From Oscillospiraceae bacterium (lineage in GTDB: Bacteria > Bacillota > Clostridia > Oscillospirales > Ruminococcaceae), in NCBI GenBank assembly GCA_014796735.1, contig JAAVIG010000156.1, positions 1-16,718 of the forward strand: a stretch of 16,718 nucleotides of DNA, given 5' to 3'. The notes beneath the pieces are model-generated. The model was not told the origin of the DNA. It did not search any database and saw only the letters and a program-made list of their open reading frames with translations. The position numbers and the translations under genes are program-made. How positions within the stretch are numbered: the stretch's first letter is position 1; each line of letters begins with the position of its first letter. Below, piece by piece: positions 6,877 to 14,313 of the stretch.

Positions 6877-8451
6877 TTATACTAATACTTTTCTTGTTTT
6901 TGGCCCGTTTTTCTTTTGCGAAAGCTCTTCGCTGCCGATAGGTTTTCCCGAAGCGGGAACGGCTCGCTCTTTGCCCCATTCTCGGATAGCCTCAATCTTT
7001 TCGGGGCTTGTCTGAGACAAAGGCACTACATTGTTGAATGCTGTAATTATGTTTTCTTCGTTCATTACAAAGGTATCGTTTGCTATTGAACGATATGCTA
7101 AGTCGCGAACGGAGGATTCGAGATCTGCTCCGGTAAAGCCGTCAGTCAGCTCGACAATTTTGTCTGAAAACGGGCCAATGAAATCCAATTGCAAATATTT
7201 GCGCATATATAGAGCAAGTATGTCTCTGCGCTCATCTGCTGTTGGAAGATCAACGAAAAACAGCTCGTCAAAACGACCCCTGCGCAATAATTCCGAAGGC
7301 AGCATAGACACATCGTTTGCGGTTGCTACAACGAACACTTGTTTTTTACATTCTTGCAGCCAAAAAAGAAACTGTCCAACCATTCTTGTAGAAACACCGC
7401 CGTCATTAGACCCTCCGGCGCCGGAAAGACCTTTCTCGATCTCATCAATCCATAGGATACATGGAGATACGTTTTCAGCTGTTGTAAGCGCGTCTTTAAG
7501 CTGTTGCTCAGTCTGTCCGACATAACTGCCCTGAACGGTAGCGAAATCAAGCCTGTAAAGAGGCAATTTCCAATTTGCGGATATTGATTTTGCGGATAGT
7601 GACTTGCCGCAGCCGGGGACGCCTACCAACAGAATGCCGCGGGGCGGTTGAAGTCCTTTTGATTTTAACTCATCACGTTTTTCGGGAGTAAGAAGTTCCT
7701 TTTTCTCGTCAAGCCACTTGCGCAGTCCTGCAAGACCTCCTACGTCCTTAACGCTTTCATCAACTTCAATTTTCTCTAAACCGGATATATCGGAGAACAA
7801 ACGATCCTTCGCATGTCGAATTTCATCCATATCCGATTTTTTTATGCTTTTATTTGCAATCAAGGCAGCAATAACATTCTCTGCTTCGATTCTCGTTACT
7901 CCCGCTAAGGTAGCGGCAGCTTCGCGAATATCCGTGTTGTCCCATTCGATAAGAATTTCCGACCTATAATCGTCAATGTACTCTTTTATAATAGAATACA
8001 TCTCATCTTCATTCGGCAAATCGACCTTAATTATCATGCCCTGGCGCTGTAATTGGTTCCATACGGCATTATTTGTCAAAACAATGACAACACCACCGGA
8101 CTCATTAGCGAGAGTAACTAGATCAAGGATTTGTCTGGCATCGCTGTTATCGGTGCTTAAATCGGGAACTTCTGTCAGAACAAACGTCATATATTGCTTA
8201 CGCTTCATTTGTTCACTCATATAATCTATTGCACCGTAAACGGATTTGTCGTCATTGATAATTTTTTCCGTTGATAAATCATATATTCCCTTTGAAAGTG
8301 TATGTACATAAAACGACAGTGTAAGCTCTTCCGAAACCTCTTTTAGAATATCAAGAGTTCTGGTGCGTTCTATGGTGTTTATCACTATAAACGGTATACG
8401 GGCAATAGAATATCGTTTTAAGAGTTCTTTACATTTTGCCACATCACTCAT
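6877..8451 (-). CDS. Ycf46-like AAA+ ATPase
   Basis: This 524-residue ATPase has the two-part layout of Ycf46-like proteins of plastids, cyanobacteria and various bacteria. The N-terminal part (about 1-225) is a degenerate P-loop-type domain lacking a Walker A motif. A classical AAA module follows (about 240-490), introduced by DVGGLAGLRKWLDEKK and GLQPPRGILLVG. Motifs are intact: Walker A GVPGCGKS around 277-284, Walker B CILWIDEIEKG around 331-341, sensor 1 VVATAND, and the arginine finger region RRGRFDELFFVDLP around 390. It should therefore form a hexamer that hydrolyses ATP. The tail is basic and probably disordered. Other Ycf46 members have been linked to carbon uptake regulation, but that need not apply here. 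The ATG at 8451 follows CAGGAGC. The gene is embedded among four partner genes, suggesting it remodels one of them. Confidence 0.9.
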   Translation of the reverse strand: MSDVAKCKELLKRYSIARIPFIVINTIERTRTLDILKEVSEELTLSFYVHTLSKGIYDLSTEKIINDDKSVYGAIDYMSEQMKRKQYMTFVLTEVPDLSTDNSDARQILDLVTLANESGGVVIVLTNNAVWNQLQRQGMIIKVDLPNEDEMYSIIKEYIDDYRSEILIEWDNTDIREAAATLAGVTRIEAENVIAALIANKSIKKSDMDEIRHAKDRLFSDISGLEKIEVDESVKDVGGLAGLRKWLDEKKELLTPEKRDELKSKGLQPPRGILLVGVPGCGKSLSAKSISANWKLPLYRLDFATVQGSYVGQTEQQLKDALTTAENVSPCILWIDEIEKGLSGAGGSNDGGVSTRMVGQFLFWLQECKKQVFVVATANDVSMLPSELLRRGRFDELFFVDLPTADERRDILALYMRKYLQLDFIGPFSDKIVELTDGFTGADLESSVRDLAYRSIANDTFVMNEENIITAFNNVVPLSQTSPEKIEAIREWGKERAVPASGKPIGSEELSQKKNGPKTRKVLV

Positions 8452-8476
8452 ATGTTTATCTGCTCCTGTCTGTTTA

Positions 8477-8938
8477 TTATAACGAATTGACTTTGTTGTT
8501 GCGGACTATGCTTGCAAGCTTACCCGAACGGTCTTTTTTTGCTGAATCTTCAAGTGAGCTTTGAATATTGTCCGCTTGTTCGATCACTAATTGACGATAA
8601 TGCAGGCGTTCTTTGTCCGGCAAAGCGGGAAGATCGATGGCCTTTGCTAAAAAACTCAGTTCTTTTCGGAGAGCAAGGAGCGCCTGAACTATAGCTCTTT
8701 CCTGTCCCTGAGTACGGGATATTTCCTTTTGGAACTTATCCGTTGCACTGTTCATACGATAATTGATCGTATCAATCAGCTTTTTTGAGAAACGCTCCGC
8801 AACACCCGACTGCCATTCTACAGTTCCGCTGAGCATGGCCTGTAATGTATCCTCATCATTGGTCTTGTTCTTTAACATATCTAAAACAGAGACCCATTCG
8901 GCATATGTATGCGGAGGAGATACAGTTAAAACTTTCAT
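8477..8938 (-). CDS. Helical protein of unknown function (third gene of AAA+ operon)
   Basis: This protein is 153 residues, predicted mostly alpha-helical, soluble and charged, with no signal peptide, membrane segment or recognised motif. It begins MKVLTVSPPHTYAEWVSVLD. It contains a long helical stretch with FSKKLIDTINYRMNSATDKF and a second with IVQALLALRKELSFLAKAID. It could be a bundle-forming adaptor. A longer frame opens at 8989, but the ATG at 8938 is preferred. It lies 8 nt after AAGGAGGCGG, and the longer version would overlap the upstream zinc-ribbon gene with a low-complexity start. The start codon lies only 5 nt after that gene's TAA, so the two are probably translationally coupled. 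It ends 25 nt before the AAA+ ATPase gene. I recognise no family, and the operon is the only clue to function. Confidence 0.82.
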   Translation of the reverse strand: MKVLTVSPPHTYAEWVSVLDMLKNKTNDEDTLQAMLSGTVEWQSGVAERFSKKLIDTINYRMNSATDKFQKEISRTQGQERAIVQALLALRKELSFLAKAIDLPALPDKERLHYRQLVIEQADNIQSSLEDSAKKDRSGKLASIVRNNKVNSL

Positions 8939-8939
8939 T

Positions 8940-8958
8940 AAAATTACCGCCTCCTTCT
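8940..8958 (-). promoter_or_regulatory. Ribosome-binding site coded within the Arg tail of the zinc-ribbon gene
   Basis: AGAAGGAGGCGG supplies both the last four arginine codons of the zinc-ribbon protein and the Shine-Dalgarno sequence for the 153-residue gene whose ATG is at 8938. This decides the downstream start and implies coupled translation. Confidence 0.7.
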
Positions 8959-9252
8959 TACCATAACCTGAGGAGGAACTATGTCCCATGAAGGAAGACC
9001 GTCAGCAAATACCGATGCAGGTTCAACATATTTTACCGATTTTTCCGGTTTTTCTGCGGTCTGTTGAGTATTTTGGGCAACCGATACGAACGGGGTATTA
9101 TTTATGTCAGCGGCGGAGGGTGCGGTCAATTCGGCTCCGCAGGAAACACAGAATTGGCTTTTAGGATTGTTTAAACTATTGCATTTTGGACATGGAACAC
9201 TTTGTCCACCCGCAACTGAATTTATGAAGTTGGCTTTACTTTTCGCGTCCAT
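8944..9252 (-). CDS. Zinc-ribbon protein with Trp/Pro/Arg tail (second gene of AAA+ operon)
   Basis: This 102-residue protein has a single N-terminal zinc ribbon: Cys21-Pro-Lys-Cys24 and Cys35-Val-Ser-Cys38. The pattern is common in small bacterial adaptor proteins whose ribbon binds a partner. Residues about 45-80 are polar, Thr/Gln/Ala/Pro-rich and likely disordered. The C-terminus (82-102) is a striking short motif, FADGLPSWDIVPPQ followed by VMVRRRR, which looks like a linear docking peptide. The four final arginines are encoded by AGA AGG AGG CGG, which doubles as the ribosome-binding site of the next gene. The ATG at 9252 follows AAGGAGGTAC, and the gap to the previous stop is 13 nt. 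No membrane segment is present. I infer an adaptor between the membrane protein upstream and the AAA+ ATPase; this is untested. Confidence 0.85.
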   Translation of the reverse strand: MDAKSKANFINSVAGGQSVPCPKCNSLNNPKSQFCVSCGAELTAPSAADINNTPFVSVAQNTQQTAEKPEKSVKYVEPASVFADGLPSWDIVPPQVMVRRRR

Positions 9253-9265
9253 GTAAGTACCTCCT

Positions 9266-11014
9266 TTATTTTGATACGAAAATCCTTCGATTGGATTCAG
9301 ATAGTTTTTTCACGTACTGTTCAGGACTAATCTGATCGAGAAAATCGATAACTTTTTGACTTTCACTGTCTTTTTCTGCGAATTCAGCTCGGAAGTCAAC
9401 AACCTCGGCAAGAGTAGCGCGAATGATCTGAATACCGTTTGTACGTTTTTGAGCAAATTGTGCGGAAATGCTTTGACGGTTTGCATTTACCCTTTTCTTT
9501 TTAGAAAAATGCTTAATAATCATTCCTATACTCGCAATTATTGCTATAAGTCCGAGAAGGGGACTTACAAATAACATAAGTAAACCGATTACACCAATAG
9601 CAATGCCGCCCCAGAGGCAGAATTTTTCAAAGCCGGAAAGCGTGCAATGAGCGAGTGCGTTTGATTCTTCTGCGTCAACCAAAGCTGAGAATCTGTCGAC
9701 AAGATCGGTTTCATTTTGCCCGTCTGCAGTCTTGTCGTTAAACGTATCAACATTGATTACAATTTCATGCGGTATTTTTGAGCGATTTGTAGCTACAATA
9801 TCATTGTATGCATTGCTTATCCATTCCTTAGTCAAAGCAATTGCAAACTTCTGAGTGGAAACACTGGCATTAGAGCTTTCAGGCTTCATGGCAGCATCGG
9901 TAAGAAGCTGAGTAAAGTCCTTACGTTCCTCGAAAGCGGTTTGTTCAATATTCATATATTGACGGGCGCGTTCTTCATCGCCATCGAACTCAACAACGAA
10001 TTGATTGTACTTTTCTTCCTTTCTCAAGGGAATTTCTTCATCATCATACTCGGTTACCAAACTATTGAGGATTTCATCAAGCTGTGCTTTTAGCGAATCG
10101 GTGGATGCTTCCTGCTCAAAAATGGAAGTAAAATAGTTGAGAATCTCTGCGTGAAGCATTGCACCTTCCATAATATCCTGCAATGCGGGCCAACTTCTGC
10201 TGTATTTGCGAAGATATGTATAGCCGTCAGACTGAAGAGGCTTTCTTTTCAAGTTAATAGCGTCAGCCCACTGTTGAGTCTGCTGTTCAACAAATCCCGG
10301 CTTATCCGCAAGATGTTCAAGCCACTCGCCCATCTGCTTTGACACAACACCTTCGGAATCCGAGCCGAGCAGACCGCTGGCAAATGCGTCAAGGATAATA
10401 ACGGTTTTACGATCCAGATTTTCCTCGTCCTGATTTTCGAGATACCGCTGAGTCCATTTCAGAGCGGCAGGCTTTCGGTCGGCACGTCTGCAAATTAATG
10501 CCCAAAAGAGAGATGTCTTTTCGTCATTTCTCTTAATGCCTTCCCTCAGCGCCTTTTCAGCAAGCCCCGGCTGGTCATTGATCCAAGCCGCCAATGCTAC
10601 CAAGCAAGGTGCAAGCCAATATCCGGGAGTTGAAATCATCAGCTCCTCAGTTGCATTACTAATGGTGTCTTTTTTAACGATGCCAAGATCATCAGCCTGT
10701 AATATACCCGTTGCTGTCCTTCTGACAATGTCATAATGGCCAAACCGCTTCTCCATTTCCTGCTTGATCTGAATGAGCCGCTGCTGTGAATTGGACTTTG
10801 CATTTGCTCTCACCTGCAGCTGAACAAAATCACGAAAATCTCTCGCTAAAGCTCCTACTTCATCAAAAACGACCTTAACATTATCGTTGACTTGATCAAC
10901 ACGACTGTCAAGTACTCCAATACTGTCGTTCAGCGCACCGATCTTGTTGTTGATGCTGCTCAAATTTTTTTCAATAGCATTCAGATTTGCAGAACTAATT
11001 GAATAATCTGCCAT
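9266..11014 (-). CDS. Coiled-coil, helical-repeat, membrane-hairpin protein (first gene of AAA+ operon)
   Basis: This 582-residue protein is not recognised as a named family. Residues 11-63 form an almost ideal coiled coil, with hydrophobic residues at 11, 14, 18, 21, 25, 28, 32, 35, 39, 42, 46, 49, 53, 56, 60 and 63. A large helical region (about 95-450) follows, containing TPR-like pieces such as GLAEKALREGIKRNDEKTS. At about 465-506 two adjacent hydrophobic segments (WGGIAIGVIGLLMLFV and LLGLIAIIASIGMII) make a membrane hairpin, followed by KHFSKKKR. The C-terminal 70 residues are again helical and charged. Both large parts would therefore face the same side, presumably the cytoplasm given the basic residues. 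There is no signal peptide. The ATG at 11014 follows CGGAGG. It is the promoter-proximal gene, and the next ribosome-binding site starts right after its stop. It probably acts as membrane-anchored scaffold or substrate of the downstream AAA+ ATPase. Confidence 0.82.
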   Translation of the reverse strand: MADYSISSANLNAIEKNLSSINNKIGALNDSIGVLDSRVDQVNDNVKVVFDEVGALARDFRDFVQLQVRANAKSNSQQRLIQIKQEMEKRFGHYDIVRRTATGILQADDLGIVKKDTISNATEELMISTPGYWLAPCLVALAAWINDQPGLAEKALREGIKRNDEKTSLFWALICRRADRKPAALKWTQRYLENQDEENLDRKTVIILDAFASGLLGSDSEGVVSKQMGEWLEHLADKPGFVEQQTQQWADAINLKRKPLQSDGYTYLRKYSRSWPALQDIMEGAMLHAEILNYFTSIFEQEASTDSLKAQLDEILNSLVTEYDDEEIPLRKEEKYNQFVVEFDGDEERARQYMNIEQTAFEERKDFTQLLTDAAMKPESSNASVSTQKFAIALTKEWISNAYNDIVATNRSKIPHEIVINVDTFNDKTADGQNETDLVDRFSALVDAEESNALAHCTLSGFEKFCLWGGIAIGVIGLLMLFVSPLLGLIAIIASIGMIIKHFSKKKRVNANRQSISAQFAQKRTNGIQIIRATLAEVVDFRAEFAEKDSESQKVIDFLDQISPEQYVKKLSESNRRIFVSK

Positions 11015-11140
11015 TTTAAACCTCCGTTTTTTGTGAAAAAATCTGTCTTTCCTTCAACTTAATAATTGCAACAAACCAAACATTCGATTACAAATTTTTA
11101 CATAAACGCCCCCATATGATAATCTTATTATATAACATCA

Positions 11141-11196
11141 TTTTAGGTGATGATAACATGCCTAAAAAACCGTAAAACATACCCTAAATACCCTAA
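11141..11196. repeat. Tandem and inverted motifs in the AAA+ operon leader
   Basis: ATACCCTAA occurs twice in perfect tandem (11179-11187 and 11188-11196). A 7-bp inverted repeat TTTTAGG/CCTAAAA (11141-11147 and 11161-11167) lies next to it. All share a CCTAA core. They fall 15-80 bases downstream of the predicted transcription start, where a repressor or an RNA structure could act. A second, weaker -10-like TATAAT lies on the minus strand at 11127-11132. Confidence 0.5.
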
Positions 11197-11218
11197 TATG
11201 ACATGACTTAACTTTGTA

Positions 11219-11247
11219 ATTATAACATATATTCAACAAAAGGTCAA
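11219..11247 (-). promoter_or_regulatory. Near-consensus promoter of the five-gene AAA+ operon
   Basis: On the minus strand a TTGACC -35 box (11242-11247) and a perfect TATAAT -10 box (11219-11224) are spaced by 17 nt. The predicted start near 11212 leaves a leader of about 200 nt before the first ATG at 11014. The strength suggests ready expression unless a regulator acts on the leader motifs at 11141-11196. Confidence 0.8.
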
Positions 11248-11592
11248 TCTTTTTTGTGCAAATATACGAATTTTCTGAATTTTTTGTCTAAAAAACATTG
11301 AAAATTATCAAATCTGATTAAATCAAAATCCATCTCTACTTTGTAATATTTAAATCTTTTATAAAATGAAAAACTAATTATAATTTTGTTATGCTGTTAT
11401 TAAACTCAAAGGAAACACCAAGCGATCTATTTTAGCAGAGTTAATCAAAAAAACTGATTTTGTAAACTTGATTTTTTTGCACTGCAAAAAGGAAAAAACA
11501 AGTCCCCTTAAATTGCTAATTTCGCCGAATTGCTGAATATTTACCAATCCCAGATAAAAACATCATAAAAAACAACTATATTAACTAAACCA
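11248..11592. other. AT-rich divergent intergenic spacer
   Basis: No gene, tRNA or riboswitch is recognised in this stretch. At 11503-11549 it holds one copy of an intergenic repeat also found at 16290-16320: a TCCCCTTAA.TTGCT block and an exact TTGCTGAATATTTA. Confidence 0.5.
11503..11549. repeat. Dispersed intergenic repeat, copy 1
   Basis: This copy shares TCCCCTTAA.TTGCT (one mismatch in 15) and the exact 14-mer TTGCTGAATATTTA with the copy at 16290-16320. It contains about 12-17 extra bases between the two blocks, including a partial internal duplication of the AATT-GCT motif. Confidence 0.5.
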
Positions 11593-11645
11593 AAAAGAAA
11601 ATAACAAACGAACTCCTTTTGAAAAGTCGTTTGTTATTTTCTTTT
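11593..11645. terminator. 19-bp perfect inverted repeat, terminator-like
   Basis: The arms at 11593-11611 and 11627-11645 pair perfectly over 19 bases (core AATAACAAACGA). The loop has 15 bases, and the outer A/T-rich ends give a T-run on both strands. It lies between two divergent promoters, where no protein gene needs terminating. It may end a small RNA or insulate the two operons. Confidence 0.65.
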
Positions 11646-11695
11646 AATAATCCAACAAAAAACGCTCAACCCGACCACCCCCATAAAATCCCCCC

Positions 11696-11724
11696 TTGAA
11701 CAAATTCCTAAAAAATGTTATAAT
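11696..11724 (+). promoter_or_regulatory. Promoter of the hydrolase-ABC exporter operon
   Basis: TTGAAC (11696-11701), a 17-nt spacer and a perfect TATAAT (11719-11724) predict a start near 11731, leaving a short leader of about 25 nt with an AAAGGAGC ribosome-binding site before the ATG at 11756. Confidence 0.75.
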
Positions 11725-11755
11725 TTACTTAACTAAAAAAAGGAGCGCAATTATC

Positions 11756-12475
11756 ATGACAGCAGAATACAAAATCATAAAAGAACAAGAACACTTCTGG
11801 CGCATAGAAAACGGCGGAGTAAGAGCATTTTTGTTTGAAGGCACCGAAAAAGCAATGTTAGTGGATACGGGCTTCGGCAATATTCCCATGAAAGCCATTG
11901 TAACCGGACTGACAAGTCTGCCTGTATTCGTAGTAAACACTCACACGGACAGGGATCATACAGGCTGTAACGGTGAGTTTGACGAAATTTATATGAATCC
12001 GGCGGATAAGGAGCGCTACATACGTAATCTTCCGGAGGGAGGCGATCCTGAAAAGGTTTTTCCTTTGTCGGAGGGCGACATCATCGACCTTGGAATATGG
12101 AAATTTGAAGTGATTTTCACTCCCGGTCATACACCGGGAAGCGTTATGCTTTTTGAGCGTGAAAAGCGTTTACTGATTTCCGGAGACAGTATCCAGAACG
12201 GTATGATGTACATGTTCGGAGAAGGCAGAAATGTCCCCGAGCTGATCGCTTCACTGGAAAAAATCAAAACCATGTCAAAGGATATACAAACGATCTATCC
12301 TTCCCACGCGAAGTGCCCCTTAACCTCGGATATTATCCCATATGTTTTAACCGGAGCAAAAGCACTGCTTAAAGGAGAGCTAAAGGGTGAAAATCCGCCT
12401 TTTCCTGTGCCCGCTAAGCTTTATTCCGCCGAAAATATTTCTTTTTTGTATAACGAAGAGGAGCATAAGTCATGA
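11756..12475 (+). CDS. Metallo-beta-lactamase-fold hydrolase
   Basis: This 239-residue cytoplasmic protein has the metallo-beta-lactamase fold. The metal-binding motif reads THTDRDHTG, with His63, Asp65, Asp67 and His68, so the usual second histidine of HxHxDH is an aspartate. Further ligands are His125 (in PGHTPGS), Asp144 (in SGDS) and His184 (in PSHAKCP). The family hydrolyses esters, thioesters, lactams or phosphoesters; no substrate can be named. It is unlikely to be a secreted antibiotic-destroying enzyme because no signal peptide is present. The start is the ATG at 11756, after AAAGGAGC and the promoter at 11696-11724. A frame opening at 11696 would begin inside the promoter. Its TGA overlaps the ATG of the first ABC subunit (ATGA, 12472-12475), so the three genes are co-translated. 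It may process the transported compound. Confidence 0.9.
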   Translation: MTAEYKIIKEQEHFWRIENGGVRAFLFEGTEKAMLVDTGFGNIPMKAIVTGLTSLPVFVVNTHTDRDHTGCNGEFDEIYMNPADKERYIRNLPEGGDPEKVFPLSEGDIIDLGIWKFEVIFTPGHTPGSVMLFEREKRLLISGDSIQNGMMYMFGEGRNVPELIASLEKIKTMSKDIQTIYPSHAKCPLTSDIIPYVLTGAKALLKGELKGENPPFPVPAKLYSAENISFLYNEEEHKS

Positions 12476-14313
12476 AGCTTATGCTGAGCTATATAAAAAA
12501 GCATACAGGCATGTTTATGACGGCGGTGTTATTTCTTACCGTGGAGACCTTTGCCGATCTCTTGCAGCCTACCTTTATGTCATATATAGTGGATCGTGGA
12601 GTAAAAGGGCAGGAAATGGACCTTATTCTGCGGTACGGTTTGATTATGTTGGGGATTACCGCAGCGGGAGCAGTCGGTGCGGTAGTGCGCAATATTTACG
12701 CTGGCAGGACCTCTCAGCTTATCGGCAAGGAGATAAGGCTGGATATTTATAAAAAGGTGCAGACCTTGTCCTATGAAAATATTGATCGGCTGCAGCCCGC
12801 CTCCATTATCACAAGAATAACCAACGACGTGACGCAGATGCAGAGTTTTATCAACGGAACAATGCGTATAATGCTGAAAGCGCCGGTGACCTGTATCGGC
12901 GCGGTGGTGCTTATCATACTTCAGCTGCCGGAGCTTTTACCCTTAATGCTTGTTATTCTGATATGTGCAGGTCTGCTTATTTTCGGCAACATGAAAGCAG
13001 GCTACCCCCGTTTTGACAGAATGCAAAAAAGGCTGGACGGACTTAACCGCACCAGCAGAGAATTTTTAAGTGCCGTTCGCGTAGTCAAGGCTTTCCGTGC
13101 AGAGGAACAGGAGTACAAAAAGTTCACTTCCGCCTCACATCAGCTTGCAGAAGCGGGAATTTCCTCCATGAGGGTAATGGCAGTATTCGGCCCGCTGATA
13201 AACCTTGCGGTAAACGCCGGGATAGTTATAATGCTATGGATTTCCGGACGGGAGATGAACGGAGAAATAGGACGGCTTATGGCCTGCGTAAACTATATGA
13301 CGCAGGTGCTGTTTTCGCTGGGCATGGTGTCCAACATCTTGAATTCCGCAGTTCGTGCCATGGCTTCCTCCGCAAGAGTACAGGAGATTTTTGACGAGGT
13401 GCCTGCACAGAAGGAGCCGGAAGATGACAGCGCCGACAATGACAAGGGGGTGAATATTGTTCCCCTTTTTACAGACAGTGAAAACGAAAAATTACCTCGG
13501 ACAGTGGACAGCATTGTTTTCCGACAGGTGTCCTTCTCCTATGCGGGCACCTCCCGTCCGGCGGTAAAGGATGCAAGCTTTTCCGTAGGTGACGGTGAGA
13601 CCTTGGGCATTATAGGGCCTACCGGTTCCGGCAAATCATCGCTTGTTAATCTGGTTCCCCGTTTTTATGACGCCGACAGCGGTCAGGTTCTGGTAATGGG
13701 GCGCGATGTTACCCTGACGCCTTCAAAGCAGCTGCGTCGAATAATTGCCGTAGTACCGCAGAAAGCGGTGCTTTTCACGGGAACGATACTGGACAATCTG
13801 CGTTGGGGAGATAAACAGGCGGATATTGAGGAAGTAAGACGGGCGGCGAAGGCGGCTTGTGCGGATTCCTTTGTTTCGGAGCTTCCGGAAAATTATAACA
13901 CTTGGCTGGGACAGGGCGGCGTCAATCTTTCCGGCGGACAGAAGCAGCGCTTATCCATTGCGAGGGCATTGCTCAAAAAGCCGAATATACTGATTTTAGA
14001 CGACTGCACCAGCGCCTTGGACGCAGCAACGGAGGCGTCGGTACTGAAAAATATCGGCAAAGAATCCGAAGGAATGACGGTGCTGCTGGTGAGCCAGCGT
14101 ATTTCCACTGTTATGAAGGCAGACCGTATACTATGCATGGAGGACGGCAGGATATGCGGATTCGGTTCTCATGAAAGTCTTATGGAGCACTGTGAGACAT
14201 ATAGGGCTATATACCGTTCTCAGATCGGAGATGCAGAAAAATCGGCTGCCGACAAAGAAGAAAGTATAAAAGGCATAGGAGAAGGTACGGAAGAAGGTGC
14301 GGTCGATGAATAA
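12472..14313 (+). CDS. ABC exporter half-transporter with degenerate nucleotide site
   Basis: This 613-residue half-transporter has a six-helix membrane domain (about 1-320) and an ATP-binding domain (about 345-590), the type IV (ABCB-like) exporter layout. Walker A GPTGSGKSS is near 383, the Q-loop VPQKAVLFTGT follows, the canonical signature LSGGQKQR is near 486 and Walker B is ILILDDCTSALD near 503-514. Two catalytic positions are changed: the Walker B glutamate is Asp (LDD instead of LDE), and the switch histidine is Gln (VSQRIST near 542). This is the pattern of the degenerate subunit of heterodimeric exporters such as TM287/288 and LmrCD. An acidic linker lies between membrane and nucleotide domains (about 310-340), and the tail is charged. 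It overlaps the hydrolase by 4 nt upstream and its partner by 8 nt downstream. The substrate is unknown; a multidrug or small-molecule role is plausible. Confidence 0.93.
   Translation: MKLMLSYIKKHTGMFMTAVLFLTVETFADLLQPTFMSYIVDRGVKGQEMDLILRYGLIMLGITAAGAVGAVVRNIYAGRTSQLIGKEIRLDIYKKVQTLSYENIDRLQPASIITRITNDVTQMQSFINGTMRIMLKAPVTCIGAVVLIILQLPELLPLMLVILICAGLLIFGNMKAGYPRFDRMQKRLDGLNRTSREFLSAVRVVKAFRAEEQEYKKFTSASHQLAEAGISSMRVMAVFGPLINLAVNAGIVIMLWISGREMNGEIGRLMACVNYMTQVLFSLGMVSNILNSAVRAMASSARVQEIFDEVPAQKEPEDDSADNDKGVNIVPLFTDSENEKLPRTVDSIVFRQVSFSYAGTSRPAVKDASFSVGDGETLGIIGPTGSGKSSLVNLVPRFYDADSGQVLVMGRDVTLTPSKQLRRIIAVVPQKAVLFTGTILDNLRWGDKQADIEEVRRAAKAACADSFVSELPENYNTWLGQGGVNLSGGQKQRLSIARALLKKPNILILDDCTSALDAATEASVLKNIGKESEGMTVLLVSQRISTVMKADRILCMEDGRICGFGSHESLMEHCETYRAIYRSQIGDAEKSAADKEESIKGIGEGTEEGAVDE

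Noticed and set aside
6360..11014. Tellurite-resistance (TerD/TerY) or gas vesicle cluster
   Set aside because: Zinc ribbon plus AAA+ ATPase recalls such clusters, but no TerD, TerC, VWA or GvpA-like protein is present.
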